From an uncultured Spirochaetia bacterium (GTDB lineage Bacteria > Spirochaetota > Spirochaetia > JABEVK01): DNA of 56,499 nt. Numbering within the stretch: the first letter of the stretch is position 1; each line of letters begins with the position of its first letter. Under the pieces are notes generated by a model. That model was not told the origin of the DNA, did not search any database, and saw nothing but the letters and a program-made list of their open reading frames with translations. The stretch is taken from the NCBI GenBank assembly GCA_937960645.1, contig CALGPJ010000010.1, positions 1 through 56,499 of the forward strand, given 5' to 3'. This document shows, in pieces, positions 1 through 10,301 of this stretch. The position numbers and the translations under genes are program-made.

Positions 1-1
1 T

Positions 2-22
2 GAAAAGAAAATTCGTCGATAA
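2..22 (+). CDS. C-terminal tail of an upstream gene, possibly hrcA (partial)
   Basis: One frame reads Glu-Lys-Lys-Ile-Arg-Arg and then a TAA stop, 14 bases before grpE. In many bacteria, spirochaetes included, the heat-shock repressor gene hrcA lies directly before grpE. Only six residues are visible, so the identity rests on gene order alone. Confidence 0.35.
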   Translation, partial: EKKIRR

Positions 23-36
23 ATCGAAGGTGAATT

Positions 37-678
37 ATGTCACAGCAGAAGAATCATACCCCTAAACATCCGACCGAGACCGAGGGGGCTCCCATCGCTG
101 AGGAGCCCAAAATTCAGGAAGGCGGAGAGGCATCCGCGGCAGAATCGCAGCCGGCATCCCAGACTCCCGATCAGCCTGCCGATTTGGCCCTGGAAAATCA
201 GCGGCTGCGTGAGGAACTGAGCGAACTCAAGGACCAGTACCTCCGCAAAGCCGCCGATATGGACAACTACCGCAAGCGGATGCAACGTGAAAAGGAAGAA
301 GCGATCAAATACGCCAATGCCCAGCTTTTGACGGACGTGATCACCATCATGGACGATTTTGAGCGCGCCATAGCATCCAGTACCGCCAGCCGCGACTTCG
401 ACTCGTTCCATCAAGGAATACAAATGATCGAATCGCAGTTTCTGTCCCTGCTGGAGCGTAAATACGGGCTCAAGAGGTTGGACTCCCTGGGAGAACCCTT
501 CGACCCGAACATCCACGAGGCCCTTGCTGGCGGCGGCGCCGAACACGCGGTGGTTCTCGAGGTCTATCAAAAAGGCTACATGCTTCAGGATCGCGTGCTG
601 CGACCGGCCAGGGTCCGCGTCGGCACACAGGAATCGCAAAACACGGACAACACCAATCAAGAAGAAACAAAGAACTAG
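37..678 (+). CDS. grpE: Nucleotide exchange factor GrpE
   Basis: GrpE is the cytoplasmic co-chaperone that releases ADP from DnaK so that the folding cycle can turn over. The 213-residue length is normal for the family. Residues 1-50 are acidic and low in complexity. A long charged helix follows (about 50-110, with DNYRKRMQREKEEA), which forms the dimer coiled coil. The C-terminal beta domain carries the family motif FDPNIHEAL near residue 155. The ATG is preceded by GAAGGTG at good spacing. dnaK follows after 9 bases, so the two form one heat-shock operon with dnaJ. A promoter or CIRCE element, if present, would lie left of the window. Confidence 0.96.
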   Translation: MSQQKNHTPKHPTETEGAPIAEEPKIQEGGEASAAESQPASQTPDQPADLALENQRLREELSELKDQYLRKAADMDNYRKRMQREKEEAIKYANAQLLTDVITIMDDFERAIASSTASRDFDSFHQGIQMIESQFLSLLERKYGLKRLDSLGEPFDPNIHEALAGGGAEHAVVLEVYQKGYMLQDRVLRPARVRVGTQESQNTDNTNQEETKN

Positions 679-687
679 GAGGTTATT

Positions 688-2607
<1,920 letters not shown>

Positions 2608-2626
2608 ACGCCGGGGAGGGTGAGTC

Positions 2627-3766
2627 GTGGCCAAGCGTGATTACTACGAGGTGCTGGGCGTCAGCAAAAAAGCCACCGTCGACGAAATCAAAAAAGCCTA
2701 TCGTAAACTGGCGATCCAGTACCACCCGGACAAAAATCCGGGCAACAAGGAGGCCGAGGAAAAGTTCAAGGAAGCCACCGAGGCCTACGAGATCCTGAGC
2801 GACGACAAAAAACGGGCCATGTACGACCAATACGGTTTTGCCGGATTGGAAAACATGGGCGGCGGCTTCAGCGGGGACTTTCGAACTTCGCACGCATTCC
2901 ACGATTTTGAAGACATCTTCGGCGGTTTTGGCGACATTTTCGACAATTTCTTCGGTTTCGGCGGCGGGTCTTCGGGCCGTCGCCGAAGCTCCCAATCAAA
3001 TCGCGGGGCCGACCTTCGCTACGATGCGGAGATCGGCCTCAAAGAAGCGGTGTTCGGTACCACGGTAGAAATCAGTTACACCCGTAACGTGACCTGCGAA
3101 GTCTGCGGGGGGAGCGGCGCAGAACCTGGCTCAAAACGGAAGACGTGCCCCACGTGCCAGGGAACCGGACAAATCCGCCGCTCAACAGGCTTTTTTTCGA
3201 TCGCGCAGACCTGCCCGACCTGCCATGGCGAGGGGTCCATTGTGGAAAAGCCCTGCCGCGCGTGCAACGGCACGGGCCTGAAGAAAAAACCGGAAAAGAT
3301 CAAGGTCGATATTCCTGCTGGAATCCAGGAAGGGCGTAAGTTACGCTTTCCTAACAAGGGCGAGTCAGGTCAAAACGGAGGACCGGAAGGAGACCTTTAC
3401 GTTTACATCCACGTCAAGGAACACCCGTATTTTGCCCGCCAGGACGACGACATAGTCTGCATCGTTCCCATCAGCTTTACCCAGGCCATGCTGGGAAGCG
3501 AAATCAAGGTACGCACCCTGGACGACAAACTCATCAAGCTCAAGATTCCGCCGGGGACCCAAAGCGGCAAAACCCTGCGGATCCGGGGCGAGGGGTCACC
3601 AAACCTGAACAATCCCAGCCAGCGCGGCGATTTGTGGATCAAAATCAAGGTCCTCTATCCGGAAAAACTTTCACCAAAAACCAAGGAACTTCTCCAGCGT
3701 ATTGCCGAAATCGAGGGCGAAAACCTGGAGCCTCAACCCCTGCCCATTTCCTCGTGGCAGGAGTGA
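2627..3766 (+). CDS. dnaJ: Chaperone protein DnaJ (Hsp40)
   Basis: DnaJ delivers unfolded clients to DnaK and stimulates its ATPase. The J domain occupies residues 1-70, with the essential HPD at 33-35. A Gly/Phe-rich stretch follows (about 75-120). Four CxxCxGxG zinc-binding repeats ([32 protein letters not shown]) span about residues 157-217, so it is a class I DnaJ. Two beta-sandwich client domains follow. The start is GTG, read as [12 protein letters not shown], with a GGGGAGGGTG ribosome site; the gap from dnaK is 19 bases. Only three bases separate its stop from the oppositely oriented lipoprotein gene, and no hairpin terminator is visible there. Confidence 0.97.
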   Translation: MAKRDYYEVLGVSKKATVDEIKKAYRKLAIQYHPDKNPGNKEAEEKFKEATEAYEILSDDKKRAMYDQYGFAGLENMGGGFSGDFRTSHAFHDFEDIFGGFGDIFDNFFGFGGGSSGRRRSSQSNRGADLRYDAEIGLKEAVFGTTVEISYTRNVTCEVCGGSGAEPGSKRKTCPTCQGTGQIRRSTGFFSIAQTCPTCHGEGSIVEKPCRACNGTGLKKKPEKIKVDIPAGIQEGRKLRFPNKGESGQNGGPEGDLYVYIHVKEHPYFARQDDDIVCIVPISFTQAMLGSEIKVRTLDDKLIKLKIPPGTQSGKTLRIRGEGSPNLNNPSQRGDLWIKIKVLYPEKLSPKTKELLQRIAEIEGENLEPQPLPISSWQE

Positions 3767-3769
3767 CCT

Positions 3770-4447
3770 TCAGGGAAGAACGGCTCTCAGGGTTTCAGAA
3801 ACGATACCGGTCTGTTCATCCCCAAGAAACTCGAAAACCCTGACGTAATACTCTCCCGGTCCGTCGAAGGGCTGGAGTCTGACCTCGCGAGGATCGTTGG
3901 GCCCTCGATACAGCGACAAGTCTCCGGCACGGGTGGGAAACACAGGGGCCGGATTTTTGGACCAGACCACCATGAACCCCAGGGGAAAAGAGCCATAAGC
4001 CGTAAAGAGAATTGTGGATGCTTGAAGCCGAACCTCGATCCGCCGGATTGGTGCGGGCGGAGGGGGAGGCGGAGCCTGCAAATACACGGTGATGGGTCGA
4101 GAAGACAACACCAGCTGACCTTGCCGAAGAACGCCGACAACGGCCGTATAGTTCCCGGTATCGTCAAAGGGCTGAAGCGATGCGGACCGTCGTTCATCCT
4201 GACGGTGCATCGACTTTTTGACATTCGTATCCGAAGAAATCTCGGGGCTAGAGAGGTCGCGGCCGTAAAAGATCACGTAGACGTCATCGGGCATCAGGTC
4301 AAAATGTTGGGGTTCATCCCAACTAATGGTGGTATCATCGATGTAGACCGCCAATACGGGGCTGGGCCGAGCGACTGGAGGCGTGGCGCAATTCGCAAGA
4401 AGTAAAAGGAAAACAGTAACGCCGCAGACGAACCTGAGTGGGATCAC
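3770..4447 (-). CDS. Putative lipoprotein of unknown function
   Basis: I do not recognise the family. With the GTG start at 4447 the protein has 225 residues. It begins with a short positive segment and a hydrophobic stretch ending in LLLLANCATPP, a lipoprotein signal with Cys as the likely lipidated residue. The rest is rich in beta-type sequence and proline, with a PPPPPPAP stretch in the middle and two similar halves that each end in a segment like FDDTGNYTAVVGVL or FDGPGEYYVRVFEF. This suggests two tandem beta-sandwich repeats. The frame is open 20 codons further upstream, but the GTG overlaps the stop of the preceding lipoprotein gene as GTGA, which indicates translational coupling. It is the last gene of a three-gene operon. 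Confidence 0.7.
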   Translation of the reverse strand: MIPLRFVCGVTVFLLLLANCATPPVARPSPVLAVYIDDTTISWDEPQHFDLMPDDVYVIFYGRDLSSPEISSDTNVKKSMHRQDERRSASLQPFDDTGNYTAVVGVLRQGQLVLSSRPITVYLQAPPPPPPAPIRRIEVRLQASTILFTAYGSFPLGFMVVWSKNPAPVFPTRAGDLSLYRGPNDPREVRLQPFDGPGEYYVRVFEFLGDEQTGIVSETLRAVLP

Positions 4448-4848
4448 GGTGTTTGAGGCTGGCCCTTCATTTTTTGCAACAGTCTCTGGCTCAGGACCTT
4501 GGGCCAAACAGGCACCCGGCTTTCATCGACTGGGTCATCGTAGTAAGTCCTCAAGAGCTTCTCGAAAGCTTCGATCGATTCCTGCTTCTTTTCCATCTTG
4601 TAATACAGAAATGCGATCTCGTATTCCGCCGAAATCACGTAATAAAGATCGTTGATACCGCTATCCAGAAACTTCCGATAGATCCGAAGCGCTGTATCGA
4701 AATCGTTGATGTCGACAGCCCTTTGGGCCCGCTGAAAATAAATCTCTGGATTGGCTCCCTCCTCGAATTCGGTGCTGATTGTCGTACAGCCGAGGAAAAC
4801 CATCGCCAAAAACAGCGATTTCGAGAGTATCCTGAATGTGTCCATCAT
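4444..4848 (-). CDS. Small lipoprotein with a TPR-like helical domain
   Basis: A protein of 134 residues. It has an N-terminal signal and a lipobox-like end (LAMVFLGC), so it is probably anchored in the periplasm or outer membrane. The mature part resembles tetratricopeptide helices: FQRAQRAVDINDFDTALRIY, then AEYEIAFLYYKMEKKQESIEAFEKLL, with the Ala/Gly/Tyr spacing of TPRs. This is a protein-binding scaffold, and nothing suggests an enzyme. It lies 6 bases after the Cys-rich gene and overlaps the next lipoprotein gene by 4 bases. This resembles the many small lineage-specific lipoproteins of spirochaetes; a precise role cannot be given. Confidence 0.75.
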   Translation of the reverse strand: MMDTFRILSKSLFLAMVFLGCTTISTEFEEGANPEIYFQRAQRAVDINDFDTALRIYRKFLDSGINDLYYVISAEYEIAFLYYKMEKKQESIEAFEKLLRTYYDDPVDESRVPVWPKVLSQRLLQKMKGQPQTP

Positions 4849-4854
4849 CGTTCC

Positions 4855-5163
4855 TTAAGAATAGATTATGTCTTTCGTGGGCAAGGCCGCACGGAGCTCC
4901 TTGATGAATTCGCGAGTACTCCCCATCGGGCTGTAGTACTCGCAGGAGTCCATGACACGGCGCGAAAGGGTGAAGTACTTGTGCAGCTTCTCTTCACCGC
5001 TCTTTTTTTTCCATTTCCCCATGGCACAGCGCACCCGAAGCACGTACTGGGATCCATCGCCTACCGCCATCTTTAATAGCTTGCAATGTTCACAATTGGC
5101 GCAATACACTTTATTTTCCTGGTATTCCTGAGGGTCCCCGGACATTTCCTCTTTATCGACCAT
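4855..5163 (-). CDS. Small cysteine-rich conserved protein of unknown function
   Basis: A cytoplasmic protein of 102 residues without signal peptide. It carries CANCEHC near residues 21-27, a further Cys in RVRCAMGKWKKK and another in DSCEYYSP. The arrangement looks like a small zinc-ribbon or metal site. It is acidic at the start and basic in the middle, which would suit nucleic acid or protein binding, but no function can be named. It is the first gene of the operon: a strong ribosome site (GGAGGAGGAACC) precedes the ATG, and a good promoter lies at 5182-5210. The two lipoproteins downstream are probably co-expressed. Confidence 0.7.
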   Translation of the reverse strand: MVDKEEMSGDPQEYQENKVYCANCEHCKLLKMAVGDGSQYVLRVRCAMGKWKKKSGEEKLHKYFTLSRRVMDSCEYYSPMGSTREFIKELRAALPTKDIIYS

Positions 5164-5181
5164 GGTTCCTCCTCCGACCTT

Positions 5182-5210
5182 AGTGTAACACCTGCTTTAC
5201 TTCGGGTCAA
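5182..5210 (-). promoter_or_regulatory. Sigma-70-type promoter of the 5163-3770 operon
   Basis: On the minus strand the -35 box TTGACC (5210-5205) and the -10 box TACACT (5187-5182) are separated by exactly 17 bases. The predicted start point is about 10-15 bases upstream of the ribosome site of the Cys-rich gene. The region is shared with the divergent DUF554 gene. Confidence 0.6.
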
Positions 5211-5230
5211 GTTTTAGATACCTTGGCCCC

Positions 5231-5938
5231 ATGCTTGGTGTCATCGTCAATGCCTCTGCTGTCATTATCGGCTCGTTAGCGGGAATACTCGTCGGAAATC
5301 GATTGTCCGACGCCACAAAAAACCTGGTCCTTTACGTGGCTGGTATCGTCACGTTGATCATCGGTTTCCAGATGGGTTCCCAAACCGGTAACATCATCCT
5401 TCCCCTCCTGGCTGCCATCCTCGGCGGTCTGGTGGGGAACGCTCTGCGGATCGAGGAAGGTATCCTGGCCCTGGGGGAAAGGCTCCATGGCCTCCTCCCC
5501 AGGACCGATAAACGCAGCTTTGCCTCCGGATTCCTGGACGCTTCGGTGCTTTTTTGCGCCGGGGCGATGACCATCGTCGGCAGCTTCCAGAGCGGCACCC
5601 TTGGCGACCATCAACTCATCTTCCTAAAAAGCACCCTCGATGGGTTTATGTCCGTCATCCTGGCAAGCACTCTGGGCATCGGCGTGATGTTTTCGGCCCT
5701 GACCATCCTGGTGTACCAGGGCATCCTCGTGTTCAGCTCGAATTATTTGGCTCCCGTGATTCAAGGGCGGATCCTCGAAGAAATCGGGGCCACGGGCGGC
5801 ATCATGGTGATCATGATCGGGTTGAACCTTCTGGATTTGAAAAAAATACCCGCTGCCAATTACCTTCCCGCCCTGCTGATTGCCCCCCTCCTTGTCAAAC
5901 TTCAAGAGCTTCTACAAAATCTGATCTTTCAGCCTTAA
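5231..5938 (+). CDS. DUF554 family integral membrane protein
   Basis: A protein of 235 residues, almost entirely hydrophobic, with about seven membrane segments. The opening MLGVIVNASAVIIGSLAGILVG and the central segment with FCAGAMTIVGSFQSG are typical of DUF554 (YdfK/YqgA-like) proteins. These are assumed to be small-molecule transporters, but the substrate is unknown. No convincing Shine-Dalgarno sequence precedes the ATG (CCTTGGCCCC), so the transcript may be nearly leaderless. The gene ends convergently with the LysO-like gene and the two overlap by four bases. Confidence 0.8.
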   Translation: MLGVIVNASAVIIGSLAGILVGNRLSDATKNLVLYVAGIVTLIIGFQMGSQTGNIILPLLAAILGGLVGNALRIEEGILALGERLHGLLPRTDKRSFASGFLDASVLFCAGAMTIVGSFQSGTLGDHQLIFLKSTLDGFMSVILASTLGIGVMFSALTILVYQGILVFSSNYLAPVIQGRILEEIGATGGIMVIMIGLNLLDLKKIPAANYLPALLIAPLLVKLQELLQNLIFQP

Positions 5939-6882
5939 AAACCTAAATTCATCCATAAGATGACCAGAGGGGGAACAGCCATAGTGACCAGGAGTCCGTG
6001 GGCCAAAGCCAGGGGCACCAGGTCCACCCCTCCAAATTTTTCCAGGAGCGGCAGCGCCACGTCCATGCTGGCCGCCCCGGGACTGCCGACTGCGCCGCTC
6101 CGAAAGCCCAGGTGTAGCAGGGCGGGAATCAAAAGGAGACTGAACGATTCCCTCAGAAGATTTGCCAGAAAAGCGGCACTTCCCAGAAGCGGATTGCCCA
6201 TGCCGGTGATTAGGCCGGAACTCAGGCTGTACCAGCCCATCCCCGAGACCAGGGCCAGGGACTCGCTGAGTTTCCAGCCGGTCAGAGGTGGAAGAAGAAA
6301 ACCTGCCAGCAAGCTCCCGACGATCGTGAGCAGAGGATAGACCAGGTTTCTCCAACGCAACAGGAGAGGAAGCAAGGGCTTTTGGGCATACCCGAAGTTA
6401 TACCCTACCAGGAAAACCAGGATCGCCAGGACGATGTTTAGCACTAAATCGACGTAAAAATTTACCTGGCCCCGGGTGTACCAACCGATCAAAAAGCCCG
6501 CAAGAGTCACAAGAATCAAAAGGGCCGGAAAACGAAAAACACAGAGCAGACAGGGTTTCTCCCCATCTCCCGAGTTTTCGGTAGGGGTTGGATTGGGAGT
6601 GTCGGAGCGGTGATGAAAAATCAACCGACCCAGAAAATGGGTGAGCCAGGTCCCCAACAAAGGCAGGATGGATCCCAAAACTGCGGAGATTCCCAACAAC
6701 GACCAGTGGAGTTCGATATTCGGAACGCGAGCCGTGGAAAAGCCCATCAGCATGAGAAGTAAAAACAGGGCAAAGAACATTCCCTTATCGGCGAGTTTTT
6801 GCGAAAACGGCCGCCTCCAACCGATCCCGGCTCCCAGTGCCACCAAACCCACGATGATGAGGGTTGTCGAAAGTCCAGACAT
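5935..6882 (-). CDS. lysO: LysO family (DUF340) lysine exporter
   Basis: A multi-pass inner-membrane protein of 315 residues. LysO proteins export L-lysine and toxic lysine analogues. The C-terminal half has the family's signature region, GMGWYSLSSGLITGMGNPLLG, followed by FLANLLRE and GAASMDVALPLLEKFGG. The N-terminal half has about four membrane helices and a charged cytoplasmic loop near residues 95-115. The ATG at 6882 was chosen over the GTG at 6888 because AGGGGTGAG sits correctly before it. It is divergent from the amino acid ABC operon, which may matter physiologically (import next to export). Confidence 0.85.
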   Translation of the reverse strand: MSGLSTTLIIVGLVALGAGIGWRRPFSQKLADKGMFFALFLLLMLMGFSTARVPNIELHWSLLGISAVLGSILPLLGTWLTHFLGRLIFHHRSDTPNPTPTENSGDGEKPCLLCVFRFPALLILVTLAGFLIGWYTRGQVNFYVDLVLNIVLAILVFLVGYNFGYAQKPLLPLLLRWRNLVYPLLTIVGSLLAGFLLPPLTGWKLSESLALVSGMGWYSLSSGLITGMGNPLLGSAAFLANLLRESFSLLLIPALLHLGFRSGAVGSPGAASMDVALPLLEKFGGVDLVPLALAHGLLVTMAVPPLVILWMNLGF

Positions 6883-6959
6883 ACTCACCCCTGCTATGAA
6901 ATATGACCTATCTTGACAGAAAAGGTTTATTAAAACAAGGTTAGCTCGGAGGTTAACTC

Positions 6960-7694
6960 ATGAAATTCCGATCATCGCTCACTTTACTTTTTACGATTCT
7001 GGCTCTCGGTTGTGCCCCTGACGAGAAGAAAATTGTGTTCGCTTCGGATGCCACCTGGCCGCCGATGGAATTTATCAATGCCCAGGGCCAGCTCGTGGGA
7101 TTTGATGTCGATTTGGTCAAGGCCATTGCCGAGGCAGAGGGTTTCGAGTACGAAATCCGTAACGTCGCCTGGGACGGAATCTTTGCCGGTTTGGCCAGCG
7201 GGCAGTATCAAGCTGTCATCAGCTCCGTTACCATTACCGACGAACGCCGTCAGACCATGGACTTTTCCGCGCCGTATCTCAATGCCGGTCAGGTGATCGT
7301 GGTTCGTAAAGGAACTCCCGGCAAGGCCCTTCAGGACTTCGTCGGAAAGAACGTGGGCGCCCAGGTCGGTACCACTGGCGCCATCGAGGTCGGCAAAATC
7401 AATGGCATTACCCTCAAAGGCTTCGATGAAATCGGTCTGGCTTTCGAGGCCCTGGTCAATGGCGTCATCGACGCGGTGATCTGCGATTCGCCCGTCGCCG
7501 CGGACTTCGCCCTTCAACGACAGGAGTACAGGGACAAGCTGGAGATCGCCAGCGATGTCCTGACCGAGGAATATTACGGCATCGCCGTCAACAAGGGAAA
7601 TTCCGCCGTGATCGCCAAAATCGATTCCGGTCTGAGTAAGATCAAGGCGAACGGTACCCTCGAGTCCCTGAAGGCAAAATGGGGCTTGAAATAG
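6960..7694 (+). CDS. Amino acid ABC transporter substrate-binding lipoprotein
   Basis: This is the periplasmic receptor (244 residues) of a polar amino acid importer. The signal peptide ends in the lipobox ILALGC, so the receptor is membrane-anchored. The mature sequence is a classical family 3 binding protein: FASDATWPPMEFIN at the start, then GFDVDLVKAIAEAEG, AVISSVTITDERRQTMDFSAPY and a late VICDSPVAADFA. Acidic and aromatic ligand-pocket positions are present, but the amino acid bound cannot be read off. CGGAGG precedes the ATG. It is the first gene of a three-gene transporter operon; a TTGACA box at 6913-6918 could be its -35 element, although no clear -10 follows. Confidence 0.93.
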   Translation: MKFRSSLTLLFTILALGCAPDEKKIVFASDATWPPMEFINAQGQLVGFDVDLVKAIAEAEGFEYEIRNVAWDGIFAGLASGQYQAVISSVTITDERRQTMDFSAPYLNAGQVIVVRKGTPGKALQDFVGKNVGAQVGTTGAIEVGKINGITLKGFDEIGLAFEALVNGVIDAVICDSPVAADFALQRQEYRDKLEIASDVLTEEYYGIAVNKGNSAVIAKIDSGLSKIKANGTLESLKAKWGLK

Positions 7695-8473
7695 ATCGCG
7701 AACCCCGGGTCAACATACAGGTTACCGACGGGGTTCTCCTTCCGGAAAAAAGCCAACCCACACTCTTCAACAGCTGGGCCATCGCCTTCACCCTGGCGGT
7801 GGTCCTTCTTGTCGTTCTGCCGATCGTTCGCCCCGATCCCTACTGGAACATCCTGGTCACCTTTCCCGCGGGCATCCTGGTCACCTTTCAGGTCACTGTC
7901 TCGGCCATCATCCTGGCCACCCTGATCGGTATCTTTGTGGGGATCGGGCAACTGAGCAAAAGAACCTTTATCAACCGCCTGGCCACCGTCTACGTAGAAA
8001 TCATCCGCGGCATTCCCTTGTTGGTTCAGATCTTTTTCCTCTATTTTGCCCTGGGTCGATTCCTGCGGTTGCAGGATTTTCCAGCTGCGGTACTCAGCAT
8101 GGCCATCTGCTACGGAGCCTACATGGGCGAGGTGTTTCGTGCGGGTATCCAGGCCATTCCCCGGGGCCAGATGGAGGCGGCCCTTTCCCAGGGTCTTTCA
8201 CGAGGTCAGGCCCTGCGTCTCATCATCCTGCCGCAAACCGTGAAAATCATCCTCCCGGCCATCGGCAACGAGTTCATTGCCCTCCTGAAGGATTCCAGCC
8301 TGGTCAGCGTCGTGGCCCTTACCGACTTATTCCGTCAGGCCCGCAACTACGCCAGCGTAACCTTCAATTATTTCGACGCCTACCTCATGGTCTCGTTGGT
8401 CTACCTTGTGTTCACTTTGTTTTTGAGCCGACTGGTCGCCTTTATGGAGGAGAAGTTGAAGCAACATGACTGA
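7679..8473 (+). CDS. Amino acid ABC transporter permease (HisM/GlnP type)
   Basis: The inner-membrane channel subunit, 264 residues. A short soluble N-terminus is followed by five to six membrane helices. It has the family segments [34 protein letters not shown] (the common ExxRGxPLxxQ motif) and the ATPase-coupling loop around [21 protein letters not shown]. The ATG overlaps the receptor gene by 16 bases and has GAAGG before it. Only one permease gene is present, so it probably acts as a homodimer. Confidence 0.93.
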   Translation: MGLEIDREPRVNIQVTDGVLLPEKSQPTLFNSWAIAFTLAVVLLVVLPIVRPDPYWNILVTFPAGILVTFQVTVSAIILATLIGIFVGIGQLSKRTFINRLATVYVEIIRGIPLLVQIFFLYFALGRFLRLQDFPAAVLSMAICYGAYMGEVFRAGIQAIPRGQMEAALSQGLSRGQALRLIILPQTVKIILPAIGNEFIALLKDSSLVSVVALTDLFRQARNYASVTFNYFDAYLMVSLVYLVFTLFLSRLVAFMEEKLKQHD

Positions 8474-9203
8474 GCCTCTGGTCCGCATTGAACAGGCCCG
8501 CAAAAGTTTCAACAAGGTGCACGCCCTGCGCTCAGTGAATCTCTCGATCTATCCCGGTGAGGTTCTTTTCATCATCGGTCCCTCCGGAAGCGGTAAGAGC
8601 ACCCTCCTGCGAACCATCAATCGCCTGGAGATGCTGGACAGCGGATCGGTCTGGTTCGACGGTATCGATGTCATGGACCACAAAACCGACATCCGTCACA
8701 TCCGGGAGCAGATCGGGATGGTGTTTCAAGCCTTCCACCTCTATCCCCACTTGCGCGTTTTGGACAACATCACCCTGGCCCCGCGGGTTGTCAAAAAAGT
8801 CACTGCGGAACAGGCGCGGTTGAAGGCGCAGCAGCTCCTCGAAAAAATCCACCTGCCCGACAAGATTCACGCCTGGCCCGAGCAGCTTTCGGGGGGCCAG
8901 AAGCAGCGGGTGGCCATCGCTCGGGCCCTGGCCATGGAGCCGCGCCTTCTGCTGTTCGATGAGCCCACCAGTGCCCTCGACCCGGAAATGGTCAAAGAGG
9001 TTCTGGACGTCATGCTGGACCTGGCACGGGAAGGCATGACCATGGCCGTGGTCAGTCACGAGATGGGATTCGCGAAAGCTGCGGCACACCGGGTGATATT
9101 TATGGATGAGGGCGAAATCGTGGAAGAAGGAAGCCCGGACCAAATCTTCAACCGGCCGCAGAATCCTCGAACCGAGAAGTTTTTGCAGCACGTCCTGCAC
9201 TGA
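8466..9203 (+). CDS. Amino acid ABC transporter ATP-binding protein (GlnQ type)
   Basis: The ATPase subunit that powers the importer; 245 residues is normal. Walker A is GPSGSGKS (residues 38-45), the signature is LSGGQKQR (about 141), Walker B is LLLFDEP and the H-loop is VSHEMGFA. The insert [18 protein letters not shown] is typical of the polar amino acid group. It overlaps the permease gene by 8 bases, completing a receptor-permease-ATPase operon. It meets the leftward sugar dehydrogenase gene after 18 bases. Confidence 0.95.
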   Translation: MTEPLVRIEQARKSFNKVHALRSVNLSIYPGEVLFIIGPSGSGKSTLLRTINRLEMLDSGSVWFDGIDVMDHKTDIRHIREQIGMVFQAFHLYPHLRVLDNITLAPRVVKKVTAEQARLKAQQLLEKIHLPDKIHAWPEQLSGGQKQRVAIARALAMEPRLLLFDEPTSALDPEMVKEVLDVMLDLAREGMTMAVVSHEMGFAKAAAHRVIFMDEGEIVEEGSPDQIFNRPQNPRTEKFLQHVLH

Positions 9204-9221
9204 GCGTTCGATGATCCAGAC

Positions 9222-10298
9222 CTAGCGCGGCTGAACCCAAAGAATGTAATCCGAATTCGGGGAATCGGGACCGGCGTTCCAGGTTCCCACCAGCAGTTGC
9301 GTGTTCTGGTAGGTCGCGATGGCCCGAAGCCTTCCGTGAGCCCGCGTCAACAACTGTTCGAAAAACAGGATCTTGGTAGGTTCCCGCGGATCCAGTGTGA
9401 TCCGATAGAGGGATTGACTTTCCAAACCAGTCCATACCAGGCTGTTGGCCCAGGGACCGCTTCCCAGGGCGGTTAAACCGGCGGGATCCCAGAGGCGCAC
9501 CCCCGTGGAGTGGACGATGGGCGCCTGAAAATCGGAGGTGGCCCGCCCCCCGAACACTTCCGGGTAGCCATAGTTTCGTCCTTTTTGCACAAGATTGATT
9601 TCGTCCCAGTTTCGGGCCAACGGCGGACGCGGACCCAGGTCGGCGGCAAACAGCAAATCGAAACCGGGCAAAAAGGTCAGTCCATGCACACTGTGGAAGC
9701 CCTTGGCCCAGACCTCGGGGCGGCTTGGACCGAGGGGGCCGTCCGCCAGGGAAAAACGGAGGATCTTGCCCCCGAGCGAAGCATCGTCCTGGGAAAGGGA
9801 ATCTTCCCCCGCATTGCCGGTCCCGAGAAACAAATCGTTGTTTCGAACGGCCATACCGCCGCCCATCCGTGTTTCGGCCCCCGGCAATTCTTCGAGAAGA
9901 GTACCCGCCCATAAACGAGAAGCCACGCCCGATCCATCGACCACTTCCCGCAGGATTGACAACCTTCCCGTACTCTTACCCTCACCATCGACATGGGCAA
10001 GGTAAAGTGCCATCTGAAGTTCTGGAGCCTCCCTGAGGATGATGGCCCCAACGACCCGGTGAGGCACCCGCCCCTCCCAAACGCGGAACCAGGGTTCCGG
10101 TGCCCGAACGCCTCGGGAGTCAAACTCAAAGACCAGGCCATTTTCCTGGACGACGAGGACCCTCCCATCCACGACAGGGAGAATGGCAACGGGACGATCG
10201 AGACCGCGCGCCCAAACGCTGACGCGGGGCTGGGCCAGGAGCATAGTCCCACCCCAAAAAACCAAAAGGATGAAATGTTTCAAAATCCTCAAGAACAA
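9222..10298 (-). CDS. Secreted PQQ-dependent sugar dehydrogenase-like protein
   Basis: A protein of 358 residues with an N-terminal signal peptide (VFWGGTMLLAQ). It belongs to the six-bladed propeller family of soluble glucose/sorbosone dehydrogenases (YliI-like), which oxidise aldose sugars with PQQ in the periplasm. Family features are GLDRPVAILPVVDGRVLVVQENG, SLGGKILRF and WDEINLVQKGRNYGYPEVFGG. No PQQ synthesis genes are in the window, so the cofactor may come from elsewhere. The start is TTG at 10298, supported by AGAGGT just upstream and by tight spacing (3 bases) to the SPOR protein gene. It is probably co-transcribed with that gene. Confidence 0.82.
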   Translation of the reverse strand: MFLRILKHFILLVFWGGTMLLAQPRVSVWARGLDRPVAILPVVDGRVLVVQENGLVFEFDSRGVRAPEPWFRVWEGRVPHRVVGAIILREAPELQMALYLAHVDGEGKSTGRLSILREVVDGSGVASRLWAGTLLEELPGAETRMGGGMAVRNNDLFLGTGNAGEDSLSQDDASLGGKILRFSLADGPLGPSRPEVWAKGFHSVHGLTFLPGFDLLFAADLGPRPPLARNWDEINLVQKGRNYGYPEVFGGRATSDFQAPIVHSTGVRLWDPAGLTALGSGPWANSLVWTGLESQSLYRITLDPREPTKILFFEQLLTRAHGRLRAIATYQNTQLLVGTWNAGPDSPNSDYILWVQPR

Positions 10299-10301
10299 GT
10301 G

